Shown: positions 10,143-21,955, numbered from the stretch's first letter. The stretch: DNA of 40,310 nucleotides from Magnaporthiopsis rhizophila (GCA_003049465.1 PYSS01000200.1:1-40310), one strand, 5' to 3'. The notes: generated by a model not told the origin, from the letters alone. Numbers and translations: made by a program.

Positions 10143-12065
10143 TCAGCTGCCCGGAACGACCTTGCAGTCCACCACAGCCGACTGGCCTCCCTTCACAGCG
10201 GCGATGGCGTCCTTGAGCACCGCCTCGAACTCGTCCGCCTTGCTTACCCGGGCCGCAAACAAATCGCCGTCGGCCGCCGCCTTTGCGATGCCAGAGTAGT
10301 CCGGCACGGGGTCGAACGAGATGTTGAGCTCCTCGTTGGTCGCCTTTGATGCCTCGCCGTCCGGATGGACCAGGAGCAGTGAGCGCTTGGGTGCGTTCCA
10401 GCCTGTGTGTAGAGGGCAAAGTTAGATGCTAGGCCAGTATAGATAGAAAATGGCAGGAGGTAGTAGGACATACCCTTGTTGTTCAGAATAATCGTCAGCA
10501 CCGGGATGCCGTACCGCTTCGCGATCCAGTGCACACTAGCCGGCACGCTGAACAGGAACGTGCCGTCGGCAACGATCTGGCAGACAAACTTGCCGCCGTT
10601 CTTGACGCCGCCGCCGTGCTCCAGGTCGGTGGCGAGCTTGATGCCCAGCGCGCCGCCGCCGGACCAGCCGAGCCCGCCGCCGCCGCAGTTGATGAACGAC
10701 CCGGGGAGCGTCGGCTGCAGGCCGTCGCACACGAAAATGGTATTGGTCACGGCCTCGACCGCCCAGATGGTGTCGTCGGGGCACATCCGCCGCAGGGTTC
10801 GGCACACATAGCCCGCGCCAAACGTGCCGTCTGCGTGCGGCTTCGACCGCGTCTCGATGGCCGCCAAGAGGTCCGCGTGGCTGCGCCCCAGCGCTTCCCA
10901 GCGGGCCGCGGCCTCGGGGTCCGGCCCGCGGGGAAGCTCCAGCTCGTTGTTCTTGACGCGGCACGCGATCTGGCGCACGGCCTCCAGCGAGTCCGCGCGG
11001 TACCGCTCCGTGGCGTCGATGTAGTGCACCGGCATCATCTGCTTGAGCGGGTCCGAGTCGATGTGAAAGATCTTTGCGTCCTTGCGCGGCCGGCATAGCG
11101 TCGGGATCCAGGGCACGTCGACGTCGAGCGCGATGATGACGTCGGCTGCCTCGATCTCGGGCGAGACGCCGTACCGTACGCCGAGCCAGGCACGGTGGTC
11201 GGCCGGGAACGACATCTCGCTGCCCGCCGTGTCCAGCACGCGCAAGCCCCGCACAATCTCAGCCAGGTAGACCAAGGCGGCGGGGACCTCGTGGTTGCGC
11301 GCCGCGTACCCGGTGATCAGCAGCGGCGACTTTGCTTTGGCGAGCGCCTCGGCGATGCGGGCGACCGCAGGCTCGGGCAGCGCGCCCAGCTCGACGGGGC
11401 CCCAGTGGCGCTGGTCCAGCTCGTAGGGCTTAATGTCCTCCTCCATCACCTCGCGGGCGCCACAGAGGTAGACGGGACCCTGCGGGTGGGAGCGGGCAAA
11501 CTGCAGGGCCCGGCCGACCATCTGCTTCACGTTGCGGCCCGTCTTGAGCTCGGCCGTGTAGCGACAGTACTGGGCCACGATCTGCTTCTGGTCCGGAACG
11601 TCCTGCACCCAGTGGATGAACTCGGTGCGTGACCCGCGCATCTCGCCCTCGATCGTGAAGGGCGACAGGCCCGCGAAAACGAGGACGGGCGCCCGCCCCG
11701 CCGACGCGTTGTGTACGGCCGCGCCCAGGCCCTGGGTGCCCACGTCGACGTGCACAATGACGCACTGCGGCTTGTTGGTCAGGCGAGCGTAGCCGTCGGC
11801 CATGGACATGGCGACCATCTAGAATCGCGAGACGAGCGCAGGTACGTGTGTTAGAGTGCCAGGCTTTGTTGCAGAGTCACATGAGGGCAATCCCACTTGC
11901 CTCGTTAGGACATGTGATGATCTTGGGGAACTGCCCCTTCTTCTCCCTCGTGCCCTTGACCATGGCCTCGATGATGCTGGGATGGTCCGAGCCCAGGTTC
12001 ACGAAGCAGTGGGTGACGCCGGCCTCCCATAGCGCCTCGAAGAAGGCAAACGACGTTGTGTACAT
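10143..12065 (-). CDS. Thiamine-diphosphate-dependent enzyme, acetolactate-synthase/benzoylformate-decarboxylase-like
   Basis: Three exons, 12065-11901, 11818-10474 and 10402-10143, give 589 aa. The N-terminal pyrimidine-binding domain begins MYTTSFAFFEALWEAGV and contains NLGSDHPSI and CPNE; Glu55 corresponds to the glutamate that activates the cofactor, followed after splicing by MVAMSMADGYARL. The central domain includes HVDVGTQGLGAAVHNASAGR. The C-terminal diphosphate-binding motif is Ala472-Asp-Gly ... Asn501-Asn502, i.e. the GDG-x(n)-NN signature with Ala in place of the first Gly. The family is a fungal branch of TPP enzymes that is often labelled acetolactate synthase but is distinct from the mitochondrial ILV2 enzyme; the real 2-oxoacid substrate is unknown. 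The first intron is 82 bp of the GC-AG class, the second (71 bp) is GT-AG. The start was set at 12065 because upstream in-frame sequence lacks family similarity; an upstream Met with a basic leader is an alternative. Confidence 0.9.
11819..11900 (-). other. GC-AG intron in the TPP enzyme gene
   Basis: On the minus strand the exon ends CCTAACGAG and the intron begins GCAAGT, the strong consensus of the rare GC-AG class, and ends TTCTAG before ATGGTCGCC. No GT donor nearby keeps the frame and restores the family motif CPNE-MVAMSMADGYAR. Phase 0, 82 bp. Confidence 0.8.
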
Positions 12066-13689
12066 CTTGTCTGAGGCTTCCGAGGCTGTCGAGAGCGATC
12101 GAGTGCTGCCGAGGCTAGATAGCGCCTTGCTCGTAAAGGGCTCTGGGACGGCCCAATGGCGGGAGGATTTATGCGTCCTGGAGGGGACAGACTGTAGTTG
12201 TTGGCTACCGTGTTCGCGATCCTCTACGCTCGGGGCTTTATTTGCGTATCCATGCCGGCTGCCGAGTACAACCCGGGGTGCTAGCGACGCAACAGCACAG
12301 CTAACCGGTGGTAGCTGCCGGCACCGCACTCGGGCGAGAAGAAGAGGGGGTGACAGTGGGGTCGATCTTAGGACGCGCATCTTTTCGATCCGCACAATCG
12401 AATCGGGTCTGGCTTCCGCGTGGGGGTGGCTTCTCACTCCCGTCCCCTCCCCTTCAGCTGACGTATCGGCGTCCTGCTCGGGCAATCCTCGGTGCGTCGT
12501 AGTCGGCTATAGAGCTTGAATTGCCGACGAATGCCCGGTCTCGGACCCTCGCAAGCGGAGGCGACGGCAACGGGTCCGTGGAGGGTAGGCACCTTGGCTC
12601 CCCGATCAACTCCTGTCTTCTCAGGAGCCAACTCGGCATCCAGTACGTGGTCGATGTGGTCAAGCTCCACCGTTCAGCCAGGAGACAAAGGTGTTGTTAT
12701 TATACACGCAATCAGGAATGCTGTGGGGGGAGACGCGCATTCGGCCGCGGCATTGGCTTTATAGGGAGGCAAGCTGCGGATCTCGGCTTTGTTGGCGAAC
12801 CTGGGCAGGACCATGCCCAGCCAGGATGGAATCGGGAAGCCACATGACGGCTGATCTTGGAGCGGAGCGCTTGGTCGCGGGGAAGGACTGGTGCAACGAG
12901 CTGGATACGCGGGTATGCGTGATGCCGGACAAAGCATTCAAGGTCCCGTGCTCTCGTTCCGCGGGAACCGGGGCTCAACTGGGGAACAATAGTGCGGGGG
13001 TACATCGGCGACCGAACCCACACCTTGGTTGACAGGCCAATACGTCCCTTGTGCCTCTCTACCATCCACCCATCTTCCCCTGATATGAGGACATGGAGGA
13101 ATCCTGGCAATTCCTGAACGAATGGGCATTCTTTCGGCATGCGGAAACCACGTCCGTTGCAGCTCGGCCGGCGCCCAAGCTAGCTTATGCGGACGGACTT
13201 TGTAGTGCCAACTGGAATGCTGGTTTTGGCTAGCTGCGTCCTAGAGCGGCTACCCTCGGCTGTAAGATCTGAGATCAGGTTCAGGGATCGGGAGACGGTG
13301 AATTGCTATCCAACCGCGGCGCTTGCTGTTAGATAATTCTTATATCATTCCAATCTGACGGGAACCAAGGTCTAGCGGCTGTACACCGCATATCAAGTTG
13401 TCTTTGCTGGTCGCCCTCAGTTGGATGGTGGTCAGAACCGAGGGCTTCTCCGCCGTCCTGGGAGCGGTTCAGGTTACCGTCGCTTACTTGCTCCACGACA
13501 GGACAACTACCTCGAGACGGCTCTTCGAAACGACGGCGCACAACGGCGTCACAATGCACGACAAGCAGACGATCGCCAGGCAACATGGTCTCGAACCCGA
13601 CCGCTGTCACATCTCCGCCATATTGTACCCCGCTCCCTTATTCCCCGCCCTCCCTCGGAAAGCTAAAACCTGACAGATGTCACCCGAGG

Positions 13690-14510
13690 TTGCCATATCA
13701 CGGTGGTGCGTGTAGGCCATATCGCATGACGGTCTTCTTGCCGACTTGGCCGACGGCCGGGTGAAGTGTCACGCCAATTCGCGCCCTCTTCGGCGTCGAG
13801 AGCTGCACCCTCCTGCGACACGATCCGGCTAGGCATAAGATCGAGACGTCCCATGTTCATGTCATGCCCTGCGCCACGGTCACGCTGGGCAACGCGTCCA
13901 TCTCGAAGCATTTTTCCTTGATGCTCGCTATCCAAACCCGTCCAGACAAGGCGCATAGGGCGCAACGAACAGCAGTAGCCCAATAATAGCAGGCATCGAC
14001 ATCAAGCGGAACACCAGCGACCAGCTCATAGCGGCCCTGAGGCTCATCCGCGTTTCACGAAGCAGCACGTGCCAGTGCCACCCGCCGTGTGGAGATTCAC
14101 AGCAGGAATCGCAGCATCGGCACCTACGCGAGGCCTTTGGCTGCCTCGCACAGCATGCCCGACGCACACAGGTAGAGCGACAAAACGACTCTCAGCTTCT
14201 TCTTTGCAAGCCTTGGCGAGTCACCGAACGTCCCGTCGCGGCGCGAGCATATCTTCGCCCAGCATAGCCAGTCACTATGGACAGAGCCGAGCCGAGAACA
14301 ACAAGTCCCGTCGGCACCCAGCTTCGGGATGGACGGCGATTGACGGTCAAGCACGAATAGCACGGCCGCCGGGTGTGTTGCGGCCAACGCAGCCCGACCA
14401 GTATACTTGGCGGATGGCACATCTTTATCGTGATCTCGGTCGACAACCCTCGGGCTCAACTTGTCAGCGCCCTCCCCAGCACGATCCTGCCCATTCAGGA
14501 CCACTGCAAG
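13690..14510 (-). pseudogene. Possible relic of an MFS sugar (lactose-permease-like) transporter
   Basis: Three frames on the minus strand, in order and broken by stops and frame changes, carry pieces resembling sugar transporters. First comes a helix with the pattern of helix 3-4, LCASGMLCEAAKGLA then a stop then VPMLRFLL (compare the family pattern G-x-x-x-Q/E-x-A-A ... R-F-L-x-G). Next is MSWSLVFRLMSMPAIIGLLL ending in PYAPC, like the WSWR-x-P ... PESPRW segment. Last is a loop with AGHDMN ... QEGAALDAEEGANWRDT, like the cytoplasmic loop before helix 7. Spacing between the first two pieces is about 35 residues too short, so a deletion would be needed. This is a pattern reading by eye and could be chance. 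Confidence 0.3.
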
Positions 14511-16915
14511 GCTGTATCCTCAACCAGAGAGTTCCCTTGCGTGACACGCAACAATTGTGCGTGCGGAGTTCTCGTCCGCCATGGGCTCGATATAGGCAAC
14601 GGCCTTCCCTTAAGCTCCGACGGACGAACGAGATCCCAAGCTGTCACGGCTGTTTCCCTTAGGCATGCGTATGCCGTGCGCCGCGGATTAGACGGCGCAT
14701 TGCACTACCCAGGCACTAAAGCTCACTAGACCCGTCAAGGCGCTCGAGATGACACCTCGACACGGAAGACTCCGAAGTACAGCAGCCACTGACTCCTGGA
14801 GAAACGAAATCCTTCCATGCCCACGACAGATGGTTCAAAGCTTGTTGTTGGAATCCAGAGTGGAGGACTCCCATACAGACAACCTCCCAGCCACAGGGGG
14901 TCTCGTGACACTGATTTGCATCGAGAGTAGAGCCCTGGTTGCTGGCCCACACGGGCTCTCCTGCCGCCCTCAGACCCAGAGCCATGTTTCTGTGACCTTA
15001 GTGGTGACGAAATCTCCCGCGTGATCAACTCTTCCCCAACAGAAGCGCCTAGCAGCCGGAACCTCTGACCGGGCCACCCTAAGCTTTAACCCGACGGCCA
15101 TCCCAATCTGTAAGGCGTTTGTACAACAACTTCTCCTGGCATAAGATGTCGTTGAGGCCTTGGTCCCTCCGGGGTTGCTCAGACACGATGATAGAATTCT
15201 CGCCTATTGTAGTCTTTCCTAGCCGGATGATTTGTTCTTTCTTTTTTCTTTTAGCTCTTTTTTCTCTTCCTTTCTCTTCTTGGCTACACTGGCTATGACA
15301 CCTGGCCGCCAACGCTCCGCCAGTGGCAGATATCACACCCGAATGGGTGGCAAATGTGAATCAAGGCTTGTCGCTGGAAAGCGTCTTGGATCTTTGGATA
15401 AAGGTGTGCAGCACTTCCGTTTAGTCCCACCATAAAACCTATATAAAGTTCCAAACAACTCACATATTTCTTCCATTACGTCAACGCTTCCCTCTGATGG
15501 CTAACACACAGCACCTTTCCTAGGTCTGCACTCAGGGGTTTATTACTATCGACTCATTGTATACGTATCCTCAAAAGTCAGCGTCGGAAAATGACACCCA
15601 GTCATATCTGTCAACAGTTCACATATCAGCGGCGGTTTACTGATCGTAATTATGCAAGCTATGGCATAGACGGCAATCAATGCTGTTAGGCTTTATTCAG
15701 GGAGGCTTGCACCATCTGCTTTGAGATGCATACGCATTAGCAAAGCGCCCAGGTCTCACCGCTCTAGGAGAGATATTGCCTAAAACAGCGCCTTGCAGAG
15801 TAACAATACAGCCTATGTTTTCTTCCTTTTTCATTCTTCAAGCATTCAACTGCGCCAAACTTACGCCTGGTACTGCAGTCCCTTCTAAAAGCGGATGGTG
15901 CAATCATCCAGGCACACAAAGAATCAGCAAGCTTTTTGAGCACAAACAGCGGATGTCCTTGTCGTGTCACTAGTAGAAAGCCGCACTGCCATCCCGTCCT
16001 GGATATTTGTGACGGCCTTCTACTCCCCGCGTCTAGGCGCTCTTCCCCACGTGGCCAAAGTGGCCTGGACTGTGCTGCTCCTGTCACCTGACGCCGACAC
16101 GCGGAACGCGCACGTCAGTCACCAGAAAGAGACCTAAGTCCAGGCGCACAGATGCATCCCATAAAGCCGCACTACTCACATCCGCACACTTGCGTCATGC
16201 CCCGCATTCTTCCTGCGAGAGGACACGCCAAGAAGCCCTCGAAGGCCCTTGCGTTGCATATTCGAGAATGGACGCGTGGACGAATTCCCCGGTGATCCAA
16301 TGGTCGCGACATGCCAGGCATTTGTTAGCCTTGCCGTCTGAATCTCTATCATCATGACTACCCGCGGCCCCTGGCAGAGCCGTGGCCCAGCCCGAGCCAT
16401 TTTCCTTGGCCGCTTACACGTCACGGCCTACCCGGAGTGCGTCGTCATTCATGTTGGGATGAGAAGAAACGGGCTCGGTTCTACGTGAGATGAGACGACA
16501 TCCCTCGCTTATACATACCCAAAGAAAGAATCCTTGGCTGACGGTGGAAGCCAGATACTGGGACTGGGAACCCGGCTTGGTGTTGAAGCGATCTCTTCAG
16601 ATAATTACCTACCATGGTACCAGGGCCGTACATCGGCTCGGCTCTCCAGGAGGTCATCTGCATGAGGCCTCGTCCGGGCTTCCTCGCTCATCCCAGATCC
16701 GCGAGAACAAGAGCCTTGCAGGGACGTCGGCAGCTGTGCCGACACGCAATGTTGGTCACGCACACCGAATCGGGAACCTCGTCCTTGCAACCAGGTCCAA
16801 GCGGTCCTGCAAAGGACGGAGCTCCGAGAGGGGACGCGTTTTGCGGCCCGAACTCTAGGCGCGTGGTTCAGAAGCTTGGCCGAGATAGAAGGAGAAGGGA
16901 CGATGACCTTTGCGA

Positions 16916-16922
16916 TATAAAG
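16916..16922 (+). promoter_or_regulatory. TATA box of the methyltransferase gene
   Basis: TATAAAG lies 199-205 bp upstream of the ATG at 17121 on the coding strand, followed by a pyrimidine- and CA-rich leader ending CACACAATG. The distance fits a fungal core promoter with a leader of about 150 nt. Confidence 0.5.
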
Positions 16923-17120
16923 CCGGTCAGCAGGCCCCCCAAAAGCTGCCAACCATTCTCGAACACATCAGCACTTGCTGAAGGGCGAAGATCAGGACCT
17001 CGAGCCAAGCTCCCCTCTACCTCGTCTTAGAGTACCTCCAGGTGGGCCGTTCCTCCATTGGCGCTTTTCAACAATAGAACAGACATACCCAACACCAAAC
17101 ACCCAACCAAACAACACACA

Positions 17121-18297
17121 ATGCCAGACCTCAACCTGGTCGCCGCCGGGGGCAACGGCCACCTTGCTCTCTCGGCCATCGGGCCCAAAGGCGGCAAGCT
17201 CGAGACGCTGGCGCGGGACGCGAACCGGCGCCACGGCATGGGCGGCTTCTTCGCGGCGCGCGACGCGAGCGACGTCTACTCTGCCGCCGAGCACATCACG
17301 AGTCCCGTGGCGGGCCCGCTGCTGGAGCACGCGGGGCTCCTCGTCGATGACGAGCTGAGCGCCGACATCACGAGGCCCGTGTCGGTTCTCGACATGGCGT
17401 GCGGCACCGGCGTCTTGACGGCCACTCTGCACGACGCCATGGAGCGGTCCGGGCAGCAGGATGCGGACATGGCCAAGATCACCTGCTGCGACATCTCGGA
17501 GCCCCAGGTCAGCTGGGTGCGGCGGCGCATCAAGCAGATGGGGTGGCGCAACACTGAGGCGATCGTTGCCGATGCCATTGTGAGTAAATCGTTCCACAGA
17601 TCCCATCTCCCTTGGCCTTCTTCGCGTGTTGTAGTAAAATTGCCCGATACTGACTGTTTTGCGGCCTAGAAATGCTCTCTTCCGTCGAACAACTTTGACC
17701 ACGTCATCATCGCCATGGCCCTGATGCTGATCCCTGACCCGCGCAGCACCATCAAGGGTAAGTCACATTCCCTCTCTTTCCGGAGCCATCCCTCTGTACA
17801 TTAGACCGCTAATCAGTGCAACCTCGGCAACAGAGTGCATGCGCATGCTCAAACCCGGCGGCAAGTTCTCCTTCTCGACCTGGAAGATCGAGGGCTGGGT
17901 GCCCGACACGCGCGACGCCATCGCGGCCGCCAACCTGCCGGGCAACCCCTGCTGGCCACAGGACTCGGACGAGCTGGTTGCGGCCTGGGCCATGGGCCCC
18001 TGGCACCGCGAGGGCTTCGTGGAGCGGACTCTCGAGGCGGCCGGGTTCGAGGACGTGCGCGTCGAAGTGGTGACGCGCCACATCGTCATCGAGAACGCGG
18101 ACCACTTCTGCCACATCTGGCGCGCCTTCGTCGCCGTCGTCACGCAGGCGTACTGGACCGAGCGCCAGCGGGAGCAGTGCCTGCCGCTCGTCGAGCCGGC
18201 GTTCCGCAGGTTCCTGAACGCCAAGTACGGCGAGGGCATGCCTTTCACTGTCGAGCGCACTGCCATCATGGCTTCGGGTCGCAAGCCCATGAACTAG
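17121..18297 (+). CDS. Class I SAM-dependent methyltransferase
   Basis: Three exons, 17121-17579, 17670-17757 and 17834-18297, with 90- and 76-bp GT-AG introns, give 336 aa. SAM-binding motif I is VLDMACGTG at 89-97 with the acidic residue Asp124 (CCDIS) ending beta-2; NFDHVIIAMALMLIPDP is the post-II/motif-II strand, and ECMRMLKPGGKFSFSTW at 183-199 is the typical Methyltransf_11/UbiE-like strand. The C-terminal half (HREGFVERTLEAAGFEDV ... AIMASGRKPMN) completes the fold. ATG 17121 is used because the upstream in-frame codon at 17058 is TTG. No signal peptide is present, so the enzyme is probably cytosolic. The family methylates small molecules (O-, N- or C-targets) or, in LaeA-like members, regulates secondary metabolism; no substrate can be assigned. 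Its 3' end converges on the chitin-binding gene. Confidence 0.9.
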
Positions 18298-18795
18298 GTG
18301 AGCAGAGGCTGGAATAACAGCCAGCAGCAGTGTGATGGTTGGCAGTTTGTATCGTATCAGAGGTTGTGCTTTTGAGGAGTCATGGAGATTTGCTGTACTT
18401 CCGAGACGCATGCGTCTGAGTGTAATATTGGAACAATGGACTTGTTAATTTGAGTGTTTTCCTGCTTTGATCTTCTGGCCTGGCTTGTTATGCAGTTGTT
18501 CTGCCGAGTGATTGAACAGGTTGGTGCCTATCTAGGTAACTCTATGGATAAAACAGCAGCGCGGCAATGAGTGCTTTGGAATCGGCCCCGTCTAACGAGT
18601 GAGGGAGGAAGTGCTTGCCTCGTTCTTCTTCGACAGAGACCAAAAAAGAGTCAAAAAGGGCAGATAGCGAAAAGAATGTTTCTATAGCGCGAAGACCCAG
18701 AAAGAAATGTCGACCCAGCAAATCCACATAGCCAACGGACATCCTTATACCAAAAACAAGTGCTCCCCACAGGTATGCTGTGTGACCCTGAGATT
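18298..18795. other. Convergent intergenic region
   Basis: These 498 bp lie between two stop codons on opposite strands and should hold both 3' untranslated regions. The sequence is AT-richer than the flanks and no gene is seen. Confidence 0.6.
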
Positions 18796-19819
18796 TTAAC
18801 GACTAGGACGGGCGGGGGCGGCAGAAGGACGCGGAGGAGGAGTCCCAGAAGGCGTACCAGAGCGACTGCCAGTCGGCTTGACAGGCGGCGTCCCAGAAGC
18901 TGCCCCAGGGTGACTGCCGGTGGGCCGGGCGGGAGGAGTTCCCGAGGGCGGAGGGCTGCTGAACCGTCCGCTGGGAGTACCGTGGGTGTTTGTGCTGGTG
19001 GCTTGAGGAGCAGCGGTCCTCATGGGCGGCCGGGCCCGGAGGCCGGGGGGCCCGGTGGGCGCAGCACGGCGTTGGACATTGGTTTCGTGGCCCTCACAGC
19101 TCCCGGCGATCTCGCCGTCGCCGTCACCTTCTACATCGCGGGCGCAGTGCGGAGCAACCTCGCCCTCCGCACCATCGCGGGCACCAAGGCCCTTTTTGGG
19201 GAGCTTGTCGCTGGTGCCAGTGACGTTGTGCTTGTGGAACCCGCGGTGTCCGGGGTGGGTTCCATTGTGAATGCCGAAAGTCCCGTTGTGCGGCCCGTGG
19301 TGGGTGCCATTGTGCGCGCCGAAGGTGCCATTGTTCGCATGGTGTGTGCCATTGTGAGGAGGCTTCCATTGGTGACGGGAGAGGCCGATATTTTTCAGGA
19401 TGTTCTTGAGCCGTTCCAACGGGGCACCCTCCGCGTACGACGTGATGGCCCGCGCACCGCAGGATCCGTAGTTGCTTTGACATCCCTCGCCACAGAAGCT
19501 GACGCTGGAGCCACTGTTGGGGAAGCAAAGACGGTGCGTCAGCTTTCGGTACCATGTATTTTCATGCAGGGGCTGGTTATAGAGAATGGTTTGGGGACTC
19601 GGTTGCGTTATCTTACCAGCGTCCACTGGCGGAGCAGCATTGTCCAAAGGAAGACCCAGTGCAGATGAACCCATTGGCCTTTCCGCAGACCCCGGTCTCG
19701 GTCACCTTGCCCGGAGCAACTGCGTTGGAGTGATCTTGCTTGCCCGAGGCCGGATTGGCCAAGACACCGTTAGCCAGGCTCGCCAGGGCGAGAGATGCTG
19801 TGATGCTGGGGAAGCGCAT
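18796..19819 (-). CDS. Secreted CBM18 (hevein-type) chitin-binding protein with His/Asn-rich repeats
   Basis: Two exons, 19819-19617 and 19513-18796, joined across a 103-bp intron, give 306 aa. Residues 1-21 form a signal peptide (MRFPSITASLALASLANGVLA). Residues 45-86 are one complete hevein-type chitin-binding domain with eight cysteines (45, 53, 61, 62, 68, 75, 79, 86) and the SxFGxC / YGSC hallmarks; the intron splits the Cys68 codon. Residues 121-166 form a His-rich repeat of HNGT units with six N-glycosylation sequons (Asn122, 129, 136, 144, 151, 164) and twelve histidines. The C-terminal part is a Pro/Ser/Thr/Gly-rich tail with repeated SGTPP..PTGS units and probable O-glycosylation. 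No catalytic domain and no clear GPI tail are present. It probably binds chitin in the cell wall or outside the cell. The His-rich segment might bind metal; that is an inference. Confidence 0.85.
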
Positions 19820-20022
19820 GGTGATCCCAGCGGGGCCGTGTTCTTGATGGATGGATGGCGGCAAGGATTTCAGACTGGTGAATCTGGCGATCAATGCCGG
19901 GAAGAAAATCCAGTGGCCAACGTCTGTGAAAAGCAGTAGGATCTGCGGGCTGTGAGCGAGAGGCCTGGAGTGCTGGTGTCTTGGAGGGAGGAATCATGGT
20001 TTCCTAGAAGCGTGAAGCAGGC

Positions 20023-20032
20023 TTTTTTTATA
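20023..20032 (-). promoter_or_regulatory. TATA box of the chitin-binding protein gene
   Basis: On the minus strand this reads TATAAAAAAA, about 205 bp upstream of the ATG at 19819. Position and orientation fit a core promoter. Confidence 0.45.
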
Positions 20033-21930
20033 GACACGACAAAACATTAGATCACGGAATGCACGAAGGCGGATGAGGATCTGGGCTGGACGGGCAGAGG
20101 ATGGTTTGCGCTAGTACTGACGGCTATTGTAGACTTGGAAGCGCCACCAAGAGGTTCTGTGCGGAACAAGTGTTGCTAGCGGGGAGGCGTCCAGCCTTCG
20201 AGCCCGCCGTCGGTATAGACCCCACAGATGGCGCTCTGGATGGCAAAGGCCGCCGTCGATCCGGGATGGGCCGACGGCCGGCTCGCTCGCACGGACAGCC
20301 GGGGGAGCCGGGGTCATCTCGAGGGGGCGCTTTTAGGGCACGACGGGGCCATCGGGTATTGGAATACCGCAGGCTTGTTTGCTCCGACACACAGCCACTG
20401 TCGGCAGTGGGCTTTTGGCGGAGGGATAGTGTTGTCGGTCGGCCAAAGGTCTGGGTCTCACGAGCCGCGATGGGAGAAGGGAGACGATCGAGGGCGGATC
20501 TTGGCACCTGTGTGGAATCAAATCATGCTGTCGTCAGCAGTTAGCCTCGGCGGCCATCGTCTTTTCGGCCGGCACGATGAGGCAGGCCAGAGTGCTGCTA
20601 GGCATATGGACAAGTGGCCAGGTATCGATGTATGTGGGAGTTTTCCGACATCGATCTCCAGGTAGGACAAATTTTCGCTACGTCCTCGTTTCGTCGGTCA
20701 AAGGATTGGCCTCGGCTCGCAACAAGCAAACAAATAACCCATAAAAAATGTGAGCCCTACTCCCATCTACCACCACGACTTCTAACCGAAATCGACGCCT
20801 TCGCTCGCCTCCATCTTCTTTAATTGACGGAACGTGGATATGCGGTTGAATGAGGGCAATGGGAACGACAAAACGCAGCCAACGCTGGGCACCCACATAT
20901 CCAGACGTGGTGAATTCACCTGGCGCCAATACAATATCCTCCCAATCAGCTCTGCAGAAGACACAGCTTCAGCTGGTGATTGCCCGTGGGTCTGAACTGA
21001 AAATTACAACATTGAGATGGACAACATGTGATCAAGACAACGGCTATGCCGGGTCAAGTGTAATTAGCTTGGTTCCCGTTGACAACAGTTGAGGGTGTGA
21101 GCGAGCCTCGAGGCAGGAGTTTATTACAGACTGTGATATCCTCGCAAACGCGAACCTCACCCTAATTACATAATAAGAAGGTATCTACATGTACATCGAC
21201 TGCTCTAGTAATCACGTCTTGCCGTAAAAACTACAGTCCACGTCTCGTCGATGGAAACCAGCCCATTCAAAGTTATCACCTTTTGACCGAACCAGTCAGA
21301 CGGCAAGTGTCCCTACTGCAAGGCGGGCAGGTTATAGCCTCCTACGATCCTAGAGGCGATGGCTCATGGCATTAATGAATCCCTCGGCTACTTTTCAACA
21401 CTGGAGTTGTCCCTGCTTATCACCGTGGCGCCGGAGTGCTACTGTGAATCACCACTGGGAAGAGCATTTGTTGCCCCGCATAAAAGTGGGAGTTGTTTGA
21501 GGTATGGCAAGGCTTGTTCCTGGCCCAGAGGGAGCCATCCAAAGATAGATACCTTCCTACGTTGTTGGCAGTGAAGCTCGCATGGCGGCCTTAGCGTGGG
21601 GATAATGCCCGACTCGTAGCATGGGCCCGTAATATTCCCGACGACTGCCCGGGTTCGTGGACGCTTATCTCGGGGCCACTTACGGCTGTCCGCCGCCCCC
21701 ACACGGGATGTGCCGGGGCGCTGGGGCTTACTGAGCACCGGCAGTGTTTAAAACGTTCGGTGTCTCGATTACCGGATCGGCATTTGGTCTGCTCGGGAAC
21801 TGGTGGACGGCTATCCAATCTGATGCAGGCTGGCGGTCAGAACCCGAGGACAAACAAGCGGTGCTAAGGGTCAGCCGCAGAGATGGACGTCACAGCCAGC
21901 ACTCCAACTGGGACGGGGTCCAAGGGTGGA

Positions 21931-21955
21931 ACTCGCGGGGACTCGCGGGGACTCG
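21931..21955. repeat. 10-bp GC-rich tandem repeat, 2.5 copies
   Basis: ACTCGCGGGG occurs twice in tandem (21931-21940, 21941-21950) and is followed by ACTCG. It looks like simple replication slippage; no function is suggested. Confidence 0.7.

Larger units (their letters stand above)
12066..17120. other. Gene-poor 5-kb gap
   Basis: No intact gene is recognised. Base composition is intermediate and open frames on both strands are short and without motifs, apart from a possible transporter relic near 13.7-14.5 kb (listed separately). A pyrimidine-rich tract lies at about 15231-15285. The right end carries the methyltransferase promoter with a TATA box at 16916. The length and the relic suggest decayed coding DNA rather than one long promoter. 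Confidence 0.5.

Noticed and set aside
12066..12485. N-terminal extension of the TPP enzyme frame with a basic, leader-like sequence
   Set aside because: The family begins at MYTTS; the extension has no similarity and no proof of translation. It is kept only as an alternative start.
13580..13600. GGTTCGAGACC on the minus strand, matching a tRNA B box
   Set aside because: No A box, anticodon arm or acceptor stem can be formed at the required distances.
18760..19668. 302-codon plus-strand open frame
   Set aside because: It is the antisense shadow of the CBM18 gene, whose signal peptide and eight-cysteine domain are clear.
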